Shown: positions 1 to 7,833 of the stretch, piece by piece
How the letters are laid out: each line of letters begins with the position of its first letter
How positions within the stretch are numbered: position 1 is the first letter of the stretch
Source: an uncultured Alphaproteobacteria bacterium
GTDB taxonomy: Bacteria > Pseudomonadota > Alphaproteobacteria > RF32 > CAG-239
Direction of reading: 5' to 3'
DNA length: 47,114 nt
Assembly (NCBI GenBank): GCA_944390355.1
Contig: CALXPT010000001.1
Span: 1-47,114 of the forward strand
The notes under the pieces: model-generated
Database searches by the model: none
Told to the model about the DNA's origin: nothing
Seen by the model: the letters and a program-made list of their open reading frames with translations, nothing else
Translations under genes and position numbers: made by a program

Positions 1-74
1 TCGCAAGAAATATCTAAAAGCTGCCGTTCTGTATTTTGGTCGATGGTGGAAACGCGTTTATAATTGAAAATCAT
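1..74 (-). CDS. Serine recombinase (resolvase/invertase family), N-terminal 24 codons only
   Basis: Read on the minus strand, the left edge holds the start of a gene whose first residues are MIFNYKRVSTIDQNTERQL. The YxRVST..DQNxxRQL pattern is the N-terminal signature of serine site-specific recombinases; the Ser of RVS is the catalytic nucleophile that attacks DNA. A GGAGTAAA ribosome-binding site lies just upstream of the ATG at 74. The rest of the protein lies beyond the window, so resolvase, invertase and large serine integrase cannot be separated. Its neighbours (DUF3768 and small mobile-DNA proteins) fit the edge of a plasmid-like or integrative element. Confidence 0.82.
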   Translation of the reverse strand, partial: MIFNYKRVSTIDQNTERQLLDISC

Positions 75-193
75 ATTGTTTACTCCTTTATGTGAAATTG
101 ACATTTATAACCCCTTTGCACAAATGTGAAATGAACCTAATTTTTGATGTTGTTTGCACAGGTTTTGACATATGCAATGGGGGTATACTTTAA

Positions 194-733
194 TTATACA
201 GCCTCCAGAGAGAGGAAATATACCTGTCTAAGACATATTTGATACTTCCTGCAGTTGGTTGTATCTATGTTCTTGAGCAGGATATCCTCTAAGTCGGAGC
301 TGTCATAAAATTTTATTTTGTCTTTGGTTATTCGTTTAACAATCGTGTAATGGTCGATAAACTCACTCTTAACACGTATTAAAGCCACTTTAGCATTTAA
401 GGCTTGTTGCTTTATGTTTTCGGTCAACTCAGCTAAATTGAGTTTCACATTCCAATATGGCCGTGCATAAATCAATTTTTGATGCAAATATTGCTCCAGC
501 CATTCATTTGCATAATGAAAAATCATCTCAAGTCGTTTATGGCTGGCGCCGCAACTGTTTAATTCATACAAAGCCTCAAAACAACTTATACTGAAAATGA
601 TATAGTCATAGAGCTCCTGCCATTCATTGTATTTGAGTTTAAGTCCGATAGCCTGTAGCGCATTAAGTGTTGAGTAAACCGAACAATACCTTGAAAAATA
701 TCCTTGATTAAACGGCTTCATATCAGTATTCAT
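194..733 (-). CDS. Papain/C39-fold cysteine peptidase-like protein
   Basis: About 179 residues, no signal peptide. The N-terminus carries NQGYFSRYCSVYSTLNALQ, which resembles the Q-x-C-x(n)-NAL helix of papain-like and C39-like peptidases (Gln oxyanion residue, Cys nucleophile). Near the C-terminus IDHYTIVKRI and IKFYDSSD supply a plausible catalytic His and Asp. The usual CG after the Gln is CS here. The gene overlaps the 3' end of the DUF3768 gene by 11 nt, with no clear ribosome-binding site, so it is probably translationally coupled. An alternative ATG at 721 (MKPF...) directly after that gene's stop codon is also plausible. Function is inferred from motif layout only; substrate unknown. 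Confidence 0.55.
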   Translation of the reverse strand: MNTDMKPFNQGYFSRYCSVYSTLNALQAIGLKLKYNEWQELYDYIIFSISCFEALYELNSCGASHKRLEMIFHYANEWLEQYLHQKLIYARPYWNVKLNLAELTENIKQQALNAKVALIRVKSEFIDHYTIVKRITKDKIKFYDSSDLEDILLKNIDTTNCRKYQICLRQVYFLSLEAV

Positions 734-1058
734 CCGCAAACATAATGGTCAGAACTCGGTTGGTTTGTGTCTCATCGTCAGGCTGCGGAGAATAAAACTC
801 ATAATTCAAGTCATACATATCAATTTTCCAGAAGATTTGTTGCCCACGATATTCAAAACAGCCAAAGTCGTGTTCACCATACGGATCGTTATCTTCCGTG
901 AAATTATTGAAGGTTCTGACTTTTTGCATAATCTCTTGTTGTTGCATCAGTGGCAGAGATGAAATACCGCAAGTCAACAATACCTTACCACCTTCAAAAG
1001 TCTTACGAAACTTGTCATTTTGGTCTGCAATTTTTTTCACATCAATTTTATTTTCCAT
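723..1058 (-). CDS. DUF3768 domain protein
   Basis: 111 residues. It matches DUF3768 along its length: an N-terminal NDKFRKTFEGGKVLLTCGI segment, the NDPYGEHDFGCFEYRG core, FWKIDMYD, and the C-terminal RVLTIMFADEY. Members are small soluble proteins of unknown function, common on plasmids, conjugative elements and genomic islands of Alphaproteobacteria. A strong AGGAGG lies 6-7 nt before the ATG at 1058. It sits between the 67-residue protein upstream and the peptidase-like protein downstream, all on the minus strand, so the three are likely co-transcribed. Family identity is good; biochemical role is unknown. Confidence 0.85.
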   Translation of the reverse strand: MENKIDVKKIADQNDKFRKTFEGGKVLLTCGISSLPLMQQQEIMQKVRTFNNFTEDNDPYGEHDFGCFEYRGQQIFWKIDMYDLNYEFYSPQPDDETQTNRVLTIMFADEY

Positions 1059-1072
1059 ATCGCACCTCCTTT

Positions 1073-1276
1073 TTACTCAACATCAAACCAAGCCATAGTT
1101 GTGGCTAATAAATGATTGTAGTCACCGGACATGGCTTCTTTCATAAATTGGTCGATTTCTTCTTGTGGGAGATGAGCTCTTTCCATAGCTCTCTTGCATA
1201 AGCCTAAAATCATAAATGCATTACCGTCTTGTCCCGAAAGTTGAACTGTAATTTCCGGATATTTGATTTTTGTCAT
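1073..1276 (-). CDS. Small conserved mobile-DNA protein, 67 aa
   Basis: 67 residues, acidic, no membrane segment. The sequence contains QDGNAFMILGLCKRAM, LPQEEIDQFMKEAMSGDYNHLL and a final TTMAWFDVE. The DGNAF...GDY.HLL pattern is familiar from short hypothetical proteins on plasmids, phages and islands of many bacteria, but no function is established that I can name. The start at 1276 is supported by GGAG about 8 nt upstream, and its ATG overlaps the stop of the 42-codon leader ORF (ATGA). It lies 14 nt upstream of the DUF3768 gene and probably shares its transcript. Confidence 0.75.
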   Translation of the reverse strand: MTKIKYPEITVQLSGQDGNAFMILGLCKRAMERAHLPQEEIDQFMKEAMSGDYNHLLATTMAWFDVE

Positions 1277-1401
1277 TGTTTTACTCCTTTAAAATAAAAA
1301 AAGAGCCTCAACACAAGGTTGAAGCTCAAAACGTTACAATTTAGGTGGACGATATGCCCGATAACAAACTTATTTCTGAATTTGTAGGTTATTGGTGACA
1401 T
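1273..1401 (-). CDS. Putative 42-residue leader ORF with sequestered start
   Basis: A minus-strand ORF starts at the ATG at 1401 (MSPITYKFRNKFVIG...) behind a near-perfect GGAGGA ribosome-binding site and ends with a TGA that overlaps the start of the 67-residue gene. Two things suggest a regulatory leader rather than an ordinary protein. The start region GGACGATATG is one arm of a large inverted repeat. The last third of the ORF is itself a terminator-like hairpin with a T run. Ribosome movement along it could decide whether transcription reads into the downstream genes. The protein has no recognisable family. Inference only. Confidence 0.4.
   Translation of the reverse strand: MSPITYKFRNKFVIGHIVHLNCNVLSFNLVLRLFFYFKGVKQ
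1290..1327 (-). terminator. Terminator-like hairpin inside the leader ORF (possible attenuator)
   Basis: On the minus strand GAGCTTCAAC (1327-1318) pairs with GTTGAGGCTC (1312-1303) around a 5-nt loop, followed by TTTTTTTATTTT. This is a good intrinsic terminator, yet it lies directly upstream of the minus-strand genes at 1276-194. It would silence them unless read through, as in attenuation. Confidence 0.6.
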
Positions 1402-1408
1402 ATCGTCC
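1347..1408. repeat. 62-bp imperfect inverted repeat over the leader start
   Basis: GGACGATATG at 1347-1356 and CATATCGTCC at 1399-1408 are exact inverted repeats, and inner segments (CCGATAAC against CCAATAAC) extend the stem with one mismatch. On the minus-strand transcript one arm contains the end of the ribosome-binding site and the ATG of the leader ORF. It may be an RNA hairpin controlling translation or a recombinase/operator site. Confidence 0.6.
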
Positions 1409-1642
1409 TCCTTTCACACCAAAACAAAACCTTATCCGCTCTGATGAAAAAGCGAACTATAGAGGCCTAAATTTTGGTGATTTATATTTGAAGTCAAAAC
1501 GAATCGACTCAACTTCAAATATAATATATTATAACATATTCTAACATAAATTGCAAGTTTAAAATCAAAAAAAATCAAGGAAAATCAATAAATTAAATAA
1601 TAATTTTGACATATAAACCAAGTTTATTTTAGGAGCTAAAAA

Positions 1643-1813
1643 ATGAATGAATTAACGACAATTCGAAAAATATTGGAGCGTCTTACAAAATACATCACAA
1701 AAAAGAAGGGATACATCTGCCAATACTGTGGTCATAAGACTTTACAGCCATATGGGGGTAAATGCGCACAATCTAAATCCGGCCACCACCACTACATCGC
1801 TGCAGAACATTGA
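1643..1813 (+). CDS. Small zinc-ribbon protein, 56 aa
   Basis: A 56-codon gene with AGGAG 8 nt upstream of the ATG. The first 20 residues are a basic helix; then come YICQYCGHKT and GGKCAQSKSGHHHYI. The pairing of CxxC with a later Cys and a His cluster suggests one zinc-binding ribbon. Similar tiny zinc-finger proteins occur in phages and mobile elements, but I cannot name the family. It is the only plus-strand gene in this stretch, 43 bp from the 3' end of the converging restriction-modification gene. The expressed reading frame is well supported; the role is unknown. Confidence 0.65.
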   Translation: MNELTTIRKILERLTKYITKKKGYICQYCGHKTLQPYGGKCAQSKSGHHHYIAAEH

Positions 1814-1856
1814 GAAAGAATTTATTTTAAATAAATAAGGATAGATGATGAATTAG

Positions 1857-4800
1857 TTACTCAAACTCATTCACAAGTTTATAAAATTTATGTTTCAAAC
1901 AATCTGAATGAATTTTTTCTGCATAAGCAAAATCTATCTTTTTTATGTTAATATTAAAATACGCACAAAATACAAGATCATCAAGATAACTCTTTAAATT
2001 ATTTTGATATACACTATCAATACAATAGGAATTCTTTAATTCAGATAAAGAAATATTGTCATGATTTTGGAAAATAGCTTCTATTGCTTTAGTTACTATA
2101 GACAATTTATCTTTTTGTATTTTAGCTTTATAAGAGTGGTTATTATTTTCTAAAACTAGATTATCATTTTGAATATATACTTTCTCAAAATTTTGAATTG
2201 ACAGAAAACTTAAGTCAACATAATCCTTAAAGGTTTTCAATTCAAGCTCTAATATCTCACGAGAAATTTTCTCAATTTCCGTTTTTAAATCATTTCTATT
2301 TTGCAAATTTGGCAATCGTATAACATTTTTTATATTTTTTATACCAATTGCAATAGTGAGAGTATCTTCATTCTCAGCTTTTAATACTGTATTCAAGACA
2401 AATTTTGACACTTTCGAATTTAATAAGCCAAATAAATACAACAATTCGTCTTTATTGTCAGAACCTATTGCATTAAATTGGTTTCTAGCCCAAATTAATG
2501 GTTTATCAGAAAAGAAAAAGCGTTGCGTATTTGCATATGACCATATAATTTTATAAGGAGAGTCTAATAAATTATACCCTTGAGACCCTTGTCGCAAAGC
2601 AATATAATAATTTTCTTGTGAACACCTTTCATCCGGCCAATAGCCTTGAATATCAATAATATTGAAAAAATTATTATTTACTTTTGGATACATATACTTA
2701 TCAGGAGTACTTTTTACTAAACTTTCATCAATGCCATATCCCCCGTCGAAATAAAAAGGTGACATATTATTTAATTGAGACTTTTTATGGTCATAGTAAA
2801 TAGATAAATCCGATAATTTTAAATATTGCTGCAAAAAGCTATTTATCTGCTCATCTTTTTTAATAAAATTCCAAGAGGTAAGTGAATTTTGTAAATCCTC
2901 TTGTTTCAAACATTTCTCGTTATAATTTTTTTCTGCTAGATATATATTAATATCTATGCCTTTATCTTTTGCATAAGGAAGATAATTAATTATTTTAATT
3001 TTGTGTTTTTTGAATGGTTTTTTCTTTTTAATAACAAAAATGAGCGAGGAAGTAGCTACAGGCGTATTTTGCTTTACGCCTCTTCCTATAAACATTTTTC
3101 CTCCAAAAGTGATAATTTTTTCAATTGTTGTAAAATTTGATAAATAATACCTAAGCACGTCATAATCATTATCAACTAAAATTGTTTGAGGAATGATGTA
3201 AGAAATAGTACTATCCTCTTTCAAAAGAGCTAAACCTAAAGCAATAAAAAATGCATATAAATTAGGATTAGGACGTCCTTTTTTAGGATTTCCGGGTATA
3301 GAATGTAAATTAATTCCATAAACATTATTCATATCAAGCATTTTACTTTGATTGATAGAACCATCTTTATTCTTTATACGCATATACTGCGTGAACAAAA
3401 CATCATCTTTATAACATTTATTAAGACCAACATATGGAGGATTTCCAATGACAAAATCAAATCTTCTTCTTGGAGGAATCATACTATTTTTCATTTCTCG
3501 CAAATCATCTTCATTTCGTACGAAACTTTTGTAACCCAAATTGAGAGAACTAGAATCAAATAAATCCCCTTGACCTTCATTTTTAATTTCAACTACATCA
3601 TCAGCAGTAATACCTATATCCAAAAATTCTGCAATACTATCTTTTGTTTTAAAAACTTTTATTTTTTTATCAATTGGATTATTATATTTTTGATTCACTA
3701 TCAAAGGAAGCATTCTCATTAAGATACTCATCTCTGCTAAATACAAAGGAAATTCCGCAATATCCAAACCAAAAATGTTACCATTGATTAAACTTTCAAT
3801 AACTTTAGACATATTTTCTGTGTTATCGTCTAAGGCATTAATAATTCTATCTACCGCACTATATAGAAAAGTTCCACTACCACAAGAAGGATCAACAATT
3901 GAGATTTTCATTTCTTTAGTTTTATCCGCTCTATATTGAGCATATTCATTTTTTATGTACTCTGTGGTAAAACCAATTTCATCTAACATAAAATTAACCA
4001 CGGCAGGATCTGTAAAATATTGTCCTTTATTTTCATCAAGATATAATGCTTTCAAATAATTTTCATAAATAAAACCAAAAATATCATTTTTAATATTTGC
4101 AAAATTATATTTTCTTATAAATATTATGATATCTAACCATAAAGAAACATCATTTATAGTTTGTTTAGGCTTTTCTAGAATTGTTTGAATTTTTTCTTTA
4201 ATGAACTTTTGTTCATCATTAAAAGGTCTGTATATTTTTTCAGAAATGACATTAGACATTCCCGATATCTGAGCTAAAATACCGACATAAGTTTTAGACA
4301 CTAATGAATTATAAACACTATCAAGTCTATCTTTGAATTCTTGTTTAAACCCAATATATGCGTTATCTACAAGGGTTTTGTATAAAATAAATTGAATAAA
4401 ATAAGCATAAGAAATTTCTGTGGCTTTCTTATCTCTTTCTTTTTTATCAAAATCTTTGAAATATCCCCCTAAATCCAATTTATTTTTAAAACGTTTGATG
4501 AGATTTGTAATATCTTCAAAAAACATTTCTCTGTTATCTTCAACATTAATAATATCAAAATCTGGAAATAGAGATAATTGGCCTTTATTCTCAAAGAATG
4601 ATAAATAATAATTTTCTGGATTAATATAATCATTCCAAAAATCAATAAAATACTGAGGATTATCAATAAACTTATCTAAAGTTAATTCTCTATATAATGT
4701 ATTATTGTAAAAACGCCACGTGTAACCATCTGTCAATATACCATATTTACATTCTTTGCTCCAATCTAATTGGTAACGCAAAATTTGCTTTTCACCTTCT

Positions 4801-5066
4801 TGCAATCGTGTATAACATTTAACTTCCACAGGAATACTTATATCATCAAGAAAAATAATAAAATCAGGACGTCCATTAGTTTGCGCTTCTGTATCATGCA
4901 CAAAACAATTTTTGCCACCTTTTACAGCTTTAATTTTTAAGTTGAACAATTCTGGATTTTGGAAAACATCACTTACAAAATCATGAACTCCACTGCCTAT
5001 TTCTTTAACTTTATAACCATCAGAATTATTGTTCCATTTTTCTTTTAACTTTTGCAAATCAGACAT
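1857..5066 (-). CDS. Fused restriction-modification enzyme (Eco57I/type IIG-like), N6-adenine methylase plus nuclease
   Basis: About 1069 residues. The N-terminus has a PD-(D/E)xK nuclease signature: GRPDFIIF near residue 65 and PVEVKCY near 80. The centre has methyltransferase motif I DPSCGSGTFLYSA near 392 and motif IV GNPPYVGLN near 541, the NPPY typical of N6-adenine methylases. The C-terminal 400 residues resemble TaqI-like target-recognition regions. Nuclease, methylase and specificity in one chain fit type IIG enzymes, which need no separate methylase and protect the host while cutting foreign DNA. BREX PglX is similar in layout, but no BREX partner genes are present. The ATG at 5066 is chosen because AAGGA lies 6 nt upstream. 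It is much more AT-rich than the right-hand backbone genes, suggesting transfer. Confidence 0.85.
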   Translation of the reverse strand: MSDLQKLKEKWNNNSDGYKVKEIGSGVHDFVSDVFQNPELFNLKIKAVKGGKNCFVHDTEAQTNGRPDFIIFLDDISIPVEVKCYTRLQEGEKQILRYQLDWSKECKYGILTDGYTWRFYNNTLYRELTLDKFIDNPQYFIDFWNDYINPENYYLSFFENKGQLSLFPDFDIINVEDNREMFFEDITNLIKRFKNKLDLGGYFKDFDKKERDKKATEISYAYFIQFILYKTLVDNAYIGFKQEFKDRLDSVYNSLVSKTYVGILAQISGMSNVISEKIYRPFNDEQKFIKEKIQTILEKPKQTINDVSLWLDIIIFIRKYNFANIKNDIFGFIYENYLKALYLDENKGQYFTDPAVVNFMLDEIGFTTEYIKNEYAQYRADKTKEMKISIVDPSCGSGTFLYSAVDRIINALDDNTENMSKVIESLINGNIFGLDIAEFPLYLAEMSILMRMLPLIVNQKYNNPIDKKIKVFKTKDSIAEFLDIGITADDVVEIKNEGQGDLFDSSSLNLGYKSFVRNEDDLREMKNSMIPPRRRFDFVIGNPPYVGLNKCYKDDVLFTQYMRIKNKDGSINQSKMLDMNNVYGINLHSIPGNPKKGRPNPNLYAFFIALGLALLKEDSTISYIIPQTILVDNDYDVLRYYLSNFTTIEKIITFGGKMFIGRGVKQNTPVATSSLIFVIKKKKPFKKHKIKIINYLPYAKDKGIDINIYLAEKNYNEKCLKQEDLQNSLTSWNFIKKDEQINSFLQQYLKLSDLSIYYDHKKSQLNNMSPFYFDGGYGIDESLVKSTPDKYMYPKVNNNFFNIIDIQGYWPDERCSQENYYIALRQGSQGYNLLDSPYKIIWSYANTQRFFFSDKPLIWARNQFNAIGSDNKDELLYLFGLLNSKVSKFVLNTVLKAENEDTLTIAIGIKNIKNVIRLPNLQNRNDLKTEIEKISREILELELKTFKDYVDLSFLSIQNFEKVYIQNDNLVLENNNHSYKAKIQKDKLSIVTKAIEAIFQNHDNISLSELKNSYCIDSVYQNNLKSYLDDLVFCAYFNINIKKIDFAYAEKIHSDCLKHKFYKLVNEFE

Positions 5067-5222
5067 TTTCAATCCTTATATGTTCACTTTTTATTATACC
5101 AAATCTTATAGGTGTATTATTATTTTTTTATTAACATCATAACGACAAACAGGAAACGCCAATTTATTTCATCATAACAACAAAAGCAAAGCTTGCAGAA
5201 CATTTTTTATACAATTGAATGA

Positions 5223-6737
5223 TTAATTATTATCTGTTTTCGTCGGTTCTACTATTAAATCTGCAGTATCAATACCTGATGCGACTGACTTTTCCGTTTC
5301 ACAAACAATATGTTGCTGCCTTTGTGCTAATTTTTTAGTTATTATTGACATACCTGGAATCTCATTTAATTTATCTATTGATTTTGAAAGATTAATACTT
5401 TTATCTAAAACTTCTAAAATAGGATTATCTGAGGTTTGATAGTCAGAAATAAGTTTTCCTGGGTTATCAGAACTAACACTAATAATATTATATAAGAGTT
5501 TAACTCTTAAATCTTTTGAAACATTATCATCATCAATATTTTTAATTTGCGAAGATAATCCTTCAAATGTTTTACTAAGCACCTCTTTATGAGAATACTC
5601 TTCAATCAACCTTTTGGCTAAATTTGCCTTTCTGTTTGATGACCATGCCAGCCAGAATATTGGAATATAAAAAGGAAGGATTGAGCTAGCTAAATGAGGT
5701 AAATCTTTTATAACAACAGTAATTTCTTGATGTTCCCAAAATAGTAAATAGCTTGCTATTGCGAAAGGAATCAATGAAATACATACTAACGCAGCTATTG
5801 TATTCCTAAACCTTCTATTAAATTTATTACGTTCTTTTTCTTCAAGTTTTCTTTTTTCTTCATATGCATAACTTAAACCAGCTGTTAACGCGTCTGGCAA
5901 AAGTGATTTTATTTTTTTATCTGTATTTAAAAAAGCTGTTTCCCATTTATCAATTACACTTTGAAAACTTTCATTTTTTTCAACGACAAACTTTTCATAT
6001 TCTTCATTTTTAGAATTTTTAAAATTGGTTAATTGGTCTGAGAACAAAACTAAATTTCTCTCTAATTCGTCATAAGCTTTCTCTAATTTATCTTTTAGTC
6101 CACTTTCTCTTTTAGTTTCTCCTTCATCCTCATAATCATATCCCATAACCTCATCATAAATATCTCCAATTTCTGATTTCATTGAAGCTGCTTGATTATG
6201 AAGCGTTAACATTTTTTTATTAATTGCAGAAATATCTAAATCAGCTTGTTTAGCATTTTCAACTGATGAATTTGCCGAAATAACCATTTCATTTAAAGAA
6301 GTCAACGCTTTTGCTATTTCATTAATTTTGGGTAGTAATATTTTGTTTTGCTCTAATACATTATTATATATCTCTGTAATTTCATCAGACTTTGGAGTAA
6401 TATCTCCATATTGCGTACTTATCTTATTATAAATTTCTGTAATCTTTGATATTGTAGTTTGCAATGAACTAACAATAGAATCAACATCTTGTTTTTTATT
6501 TTCAATCTCCTTATACGCCTCAGAAGATTTATTCCTATATTCACTAGTTTTTTTTGATGCTCCTTTTGCTTCTTTTTCATAGTCAGATGTCTTTTTTTCA
6601 ATTGCTTCTTTTTGTTCATTTAAAATTCTATCTAAAGCTTCAAATTGCTCAACAAACTTATTTGAAATTTTTTCAACGTTTTCAAGACGTTCCCAGATTT
6701 TTTTTCGTTCTTCTTCTAAAAAATTTACATCTACCAT
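5223..6737 (-). CDS. Membrane-anchored coiled-coil protein, function unknown
   Basis: 504 residues from the ATG at 6737, which has AGGAAA at suitable spacing. Residues 1 to about 300 are a long, charged coiled coil rich in Lys, Glu, Ser and Asn. Two hydrophobic segments follow, around ALVCISLIPFAIASYLLF and a second about 35 residues later containing ILPFYIPIFWLAW, then a cytoplasmic tail of about 130 residues. Both ends are probably on the same side of the membrane. I do not recognise a family. It lies 156 bp upstream of the restriction-modification gene, same strand, in a block of defence genes, so a membrane-linked defence effector or sensor is possible but unproven. Confidence 0.6.
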   Translation of the reverse strand: MVDVNFLEEERKKIWERLENVEKISNKFVEQFEALDRILNEQKEAIEKKTSDYEKEAKGASKKTSEYRNKSSEAYKEIENKKQDVDSIVSSLQTTISKITEIYNKISTQYGDITPKSDEITEIYNNVLEQNKILLPKINEIAKALTSLNEMVISANSSVENAKQADLDISAINKKMLTLHNQAASMKSEIGDIYDEVMGYDYEDEGETKRESGLKDKLEKAYDELERNLVLFSDQLTNFKNSKNEEYEKFVVEKNESFQSVIDKWETAFLNTDKKIKSLLPDALTAGLSYAYEEKRKLEEKERNKFNRRFRNTIAALVCISLIPFAIASYLLFWEHQEITVVIKDLPHLASSILPFYIPIFWLAWSSNRKANLAKRLIEEYSHKEVLSKTFEGLSSQIKNIDDDNVSKDLRVKLLYNIISVSSDNPGKLISDYQTSDNPILEVLDKSINLSKSIDKLNEIPGMSIITKKLAQRQQHIVCETEKSVASGIDTADLIVEPTKTDNN

Positions 6738-6765
6738 TTTACTTTTCCTAAAATTAATCTTAGTA

Positions 6766-6794
6766 ATTGTAAATTTTTCTATTGAAAAAATCAA
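6766..6794 (-). promoter_or_regulatory. Sigma-70-like promoter for the coiled-coil gene
   Basis: On the minus strand TTGATT (6794-6789) and TACAAT (6771-6766) are separated by exactly 17 bp. They lie about 30 bp upstream of the ATG at 6737. Confidence 0.5.
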
Positions 6795-6865
6795 GCAACT
6801 ACTTATTTGTGCACAAAATAAATTTTATACAACATTTAATTGCAAATATTTCAATTTACACAAAC

Positions 6866-7256
6866 ACAAGCTTTTGATTAATTTATACTCCTTTATTTTT
6901 CTTCATCACCAACGTCATCGCGTTAATTTTGCGACGCGTTGCATATAAATTGCGATTTGTGCATTGGCTGGTCAGAAAAACGCAAGGAAAATGCATTATT
7001 TTTCAAACCATACTTTTGGATAAATCTCTTCCCAACCGGAATTATGGCTTGCGTTTTTAACCTTAATTATCAAATCTTTATTTCCGACAAACTGTTCCAC
7101 CAGCACCGGAGGGATTACTTTGTCTTTTGTTCCGACATAATGGATTTGCGGAAGTTCTGCAAATTGATGACGATAATCAGCCAAGTTCATTGATTCATTA
7201 AGTGGGGGTAAGTTATGATATTGTGTCCACGCTAAATGGTCGAGATTTCCTGCAAT
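6866..7256. repeat. Duplicated segment, copy 1 (partner at 23938-24328)
   Basis: This 391-bp segment, covering the 3' end and downstream flank of the lipoprotein gene, recurs in the same orientation at 23938-24328 with scattered substitutions and no gaps. A second homologous stretch, 7739-7794, continues at 24329-24384. The two copies lie about 17 kb apart and bracket most of the defence island. Confidence 0.9.
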
Positions 7257-7745
7257 GGTGATGATTTTTTTGATATTCAAACCATTTTTGGTCGAAGCCA
7301 CTAAGCCTGCAATTTGCGCACCACCGGAAAACCCGATTAAAATCACCGGATGCACCCCCGCAATTTGTTTGATAGCCTCATATTCTGCATTAACAACTTC
7401 ATGTGCAAAACGCGCCGTTGTCCAATGTCTTTGAGAACAAATCTGGCTTTTGACATACTGACAAGGTCTTGCAAGATAAATCACATTCGGGCTATTGTCT
7501 CCAAAAGCCAACTCACGAACCAATGTTCCTTTGGGTGTCGGGTCTTGTGTGGGGCGTCCGTGTACATTAAATGCATAACCATCCCCTTCTATGTATATTT
7601 TATATACCCCATTCGGCTCCGTGATTTTTTGCCAACTTGCAATCGTTGCAATTTCTTTATATTCATATGACGGAGGAACGGAAACACTTTGGCATCCGCT
7701 CAATAAAAAAATCGCAACTAAAATTTTATAAAAGCCATTTCTCAT
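6996..7745 (-). CDS. Alpha/beta-hydrolase lipoprotein
   Basis: 249 residues with a lipoprotein signal: a hydrophobic stretch ending in LLSGC, Cys18 being the lipidation site, so the enzyme should be anchored in the envelope. The body is an alpha/beta hydrolase. GFSGG supplies the nucleophile Ser140, KDKVIPP gives an acidic residue near Asp208, and ASHNSGW gives His234, the usual order of the triad. Substrate is unknown; an esterase or lipase-like activity is inferred. The gene stands alone on the minus strand downstream of the autotransporter and its terminator. Its 3' half was copied to 23938-24384, where it is broken. Confidence 0.78.
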   Translation of the reverse strand: MRNGFYKILVAIFLLSGCQSVSVPPSYEYKEIATIASWQKITEPNGVYKIYIEGDGYAFNVHGRPTQDPTPKGTLVRELAFGDNSPNVIYLARPCQYVKSQICSQRHWTTARFAHEVVNAEYEAIKQIAGVHPVILIGFSGGAQIAGLVASTKNGLNIKKIITIAGNLDHLAWTQYHNLPPLNESMNLADYRHQFAELPQIHYVGTKDKVIPPVLVEQFVGNKDLIIKVKNASHNSGWEEIYPKVWFEK

Positions 7746-7770
7746 AGTTCATTATTTGCACAAGATTGTT

Positions 7771-7814
7771 AAAAAAAAGAAAATACCCTGCAACCAAATG
7801 ATTACAGGGTATTT
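7771..7814 (-). terminator. Rho-independent terminator of the autotransporter gene
   Basis: AAATACCCTG (7781-7790) and CAGGGTATTT (7805-7814) form a 10-bp stem. On the minus strand it is followed by TTTTCTTTTTTTT. It lies 20 bp past the autotransporter stop. Confidence 0.85.
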
Positions 7815-7833
7815 CATGCTGCATGATTAAACC

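Noticed and set aside
1857..5066. BREX PglX methylase
   Set aside because: Length and NPPY methylase fit, but no brxA/B/C, pglZ or brxL genes are present and an N-terminal PD-(D/E)xK motif favours a type IIG restriction-modification enzyme.
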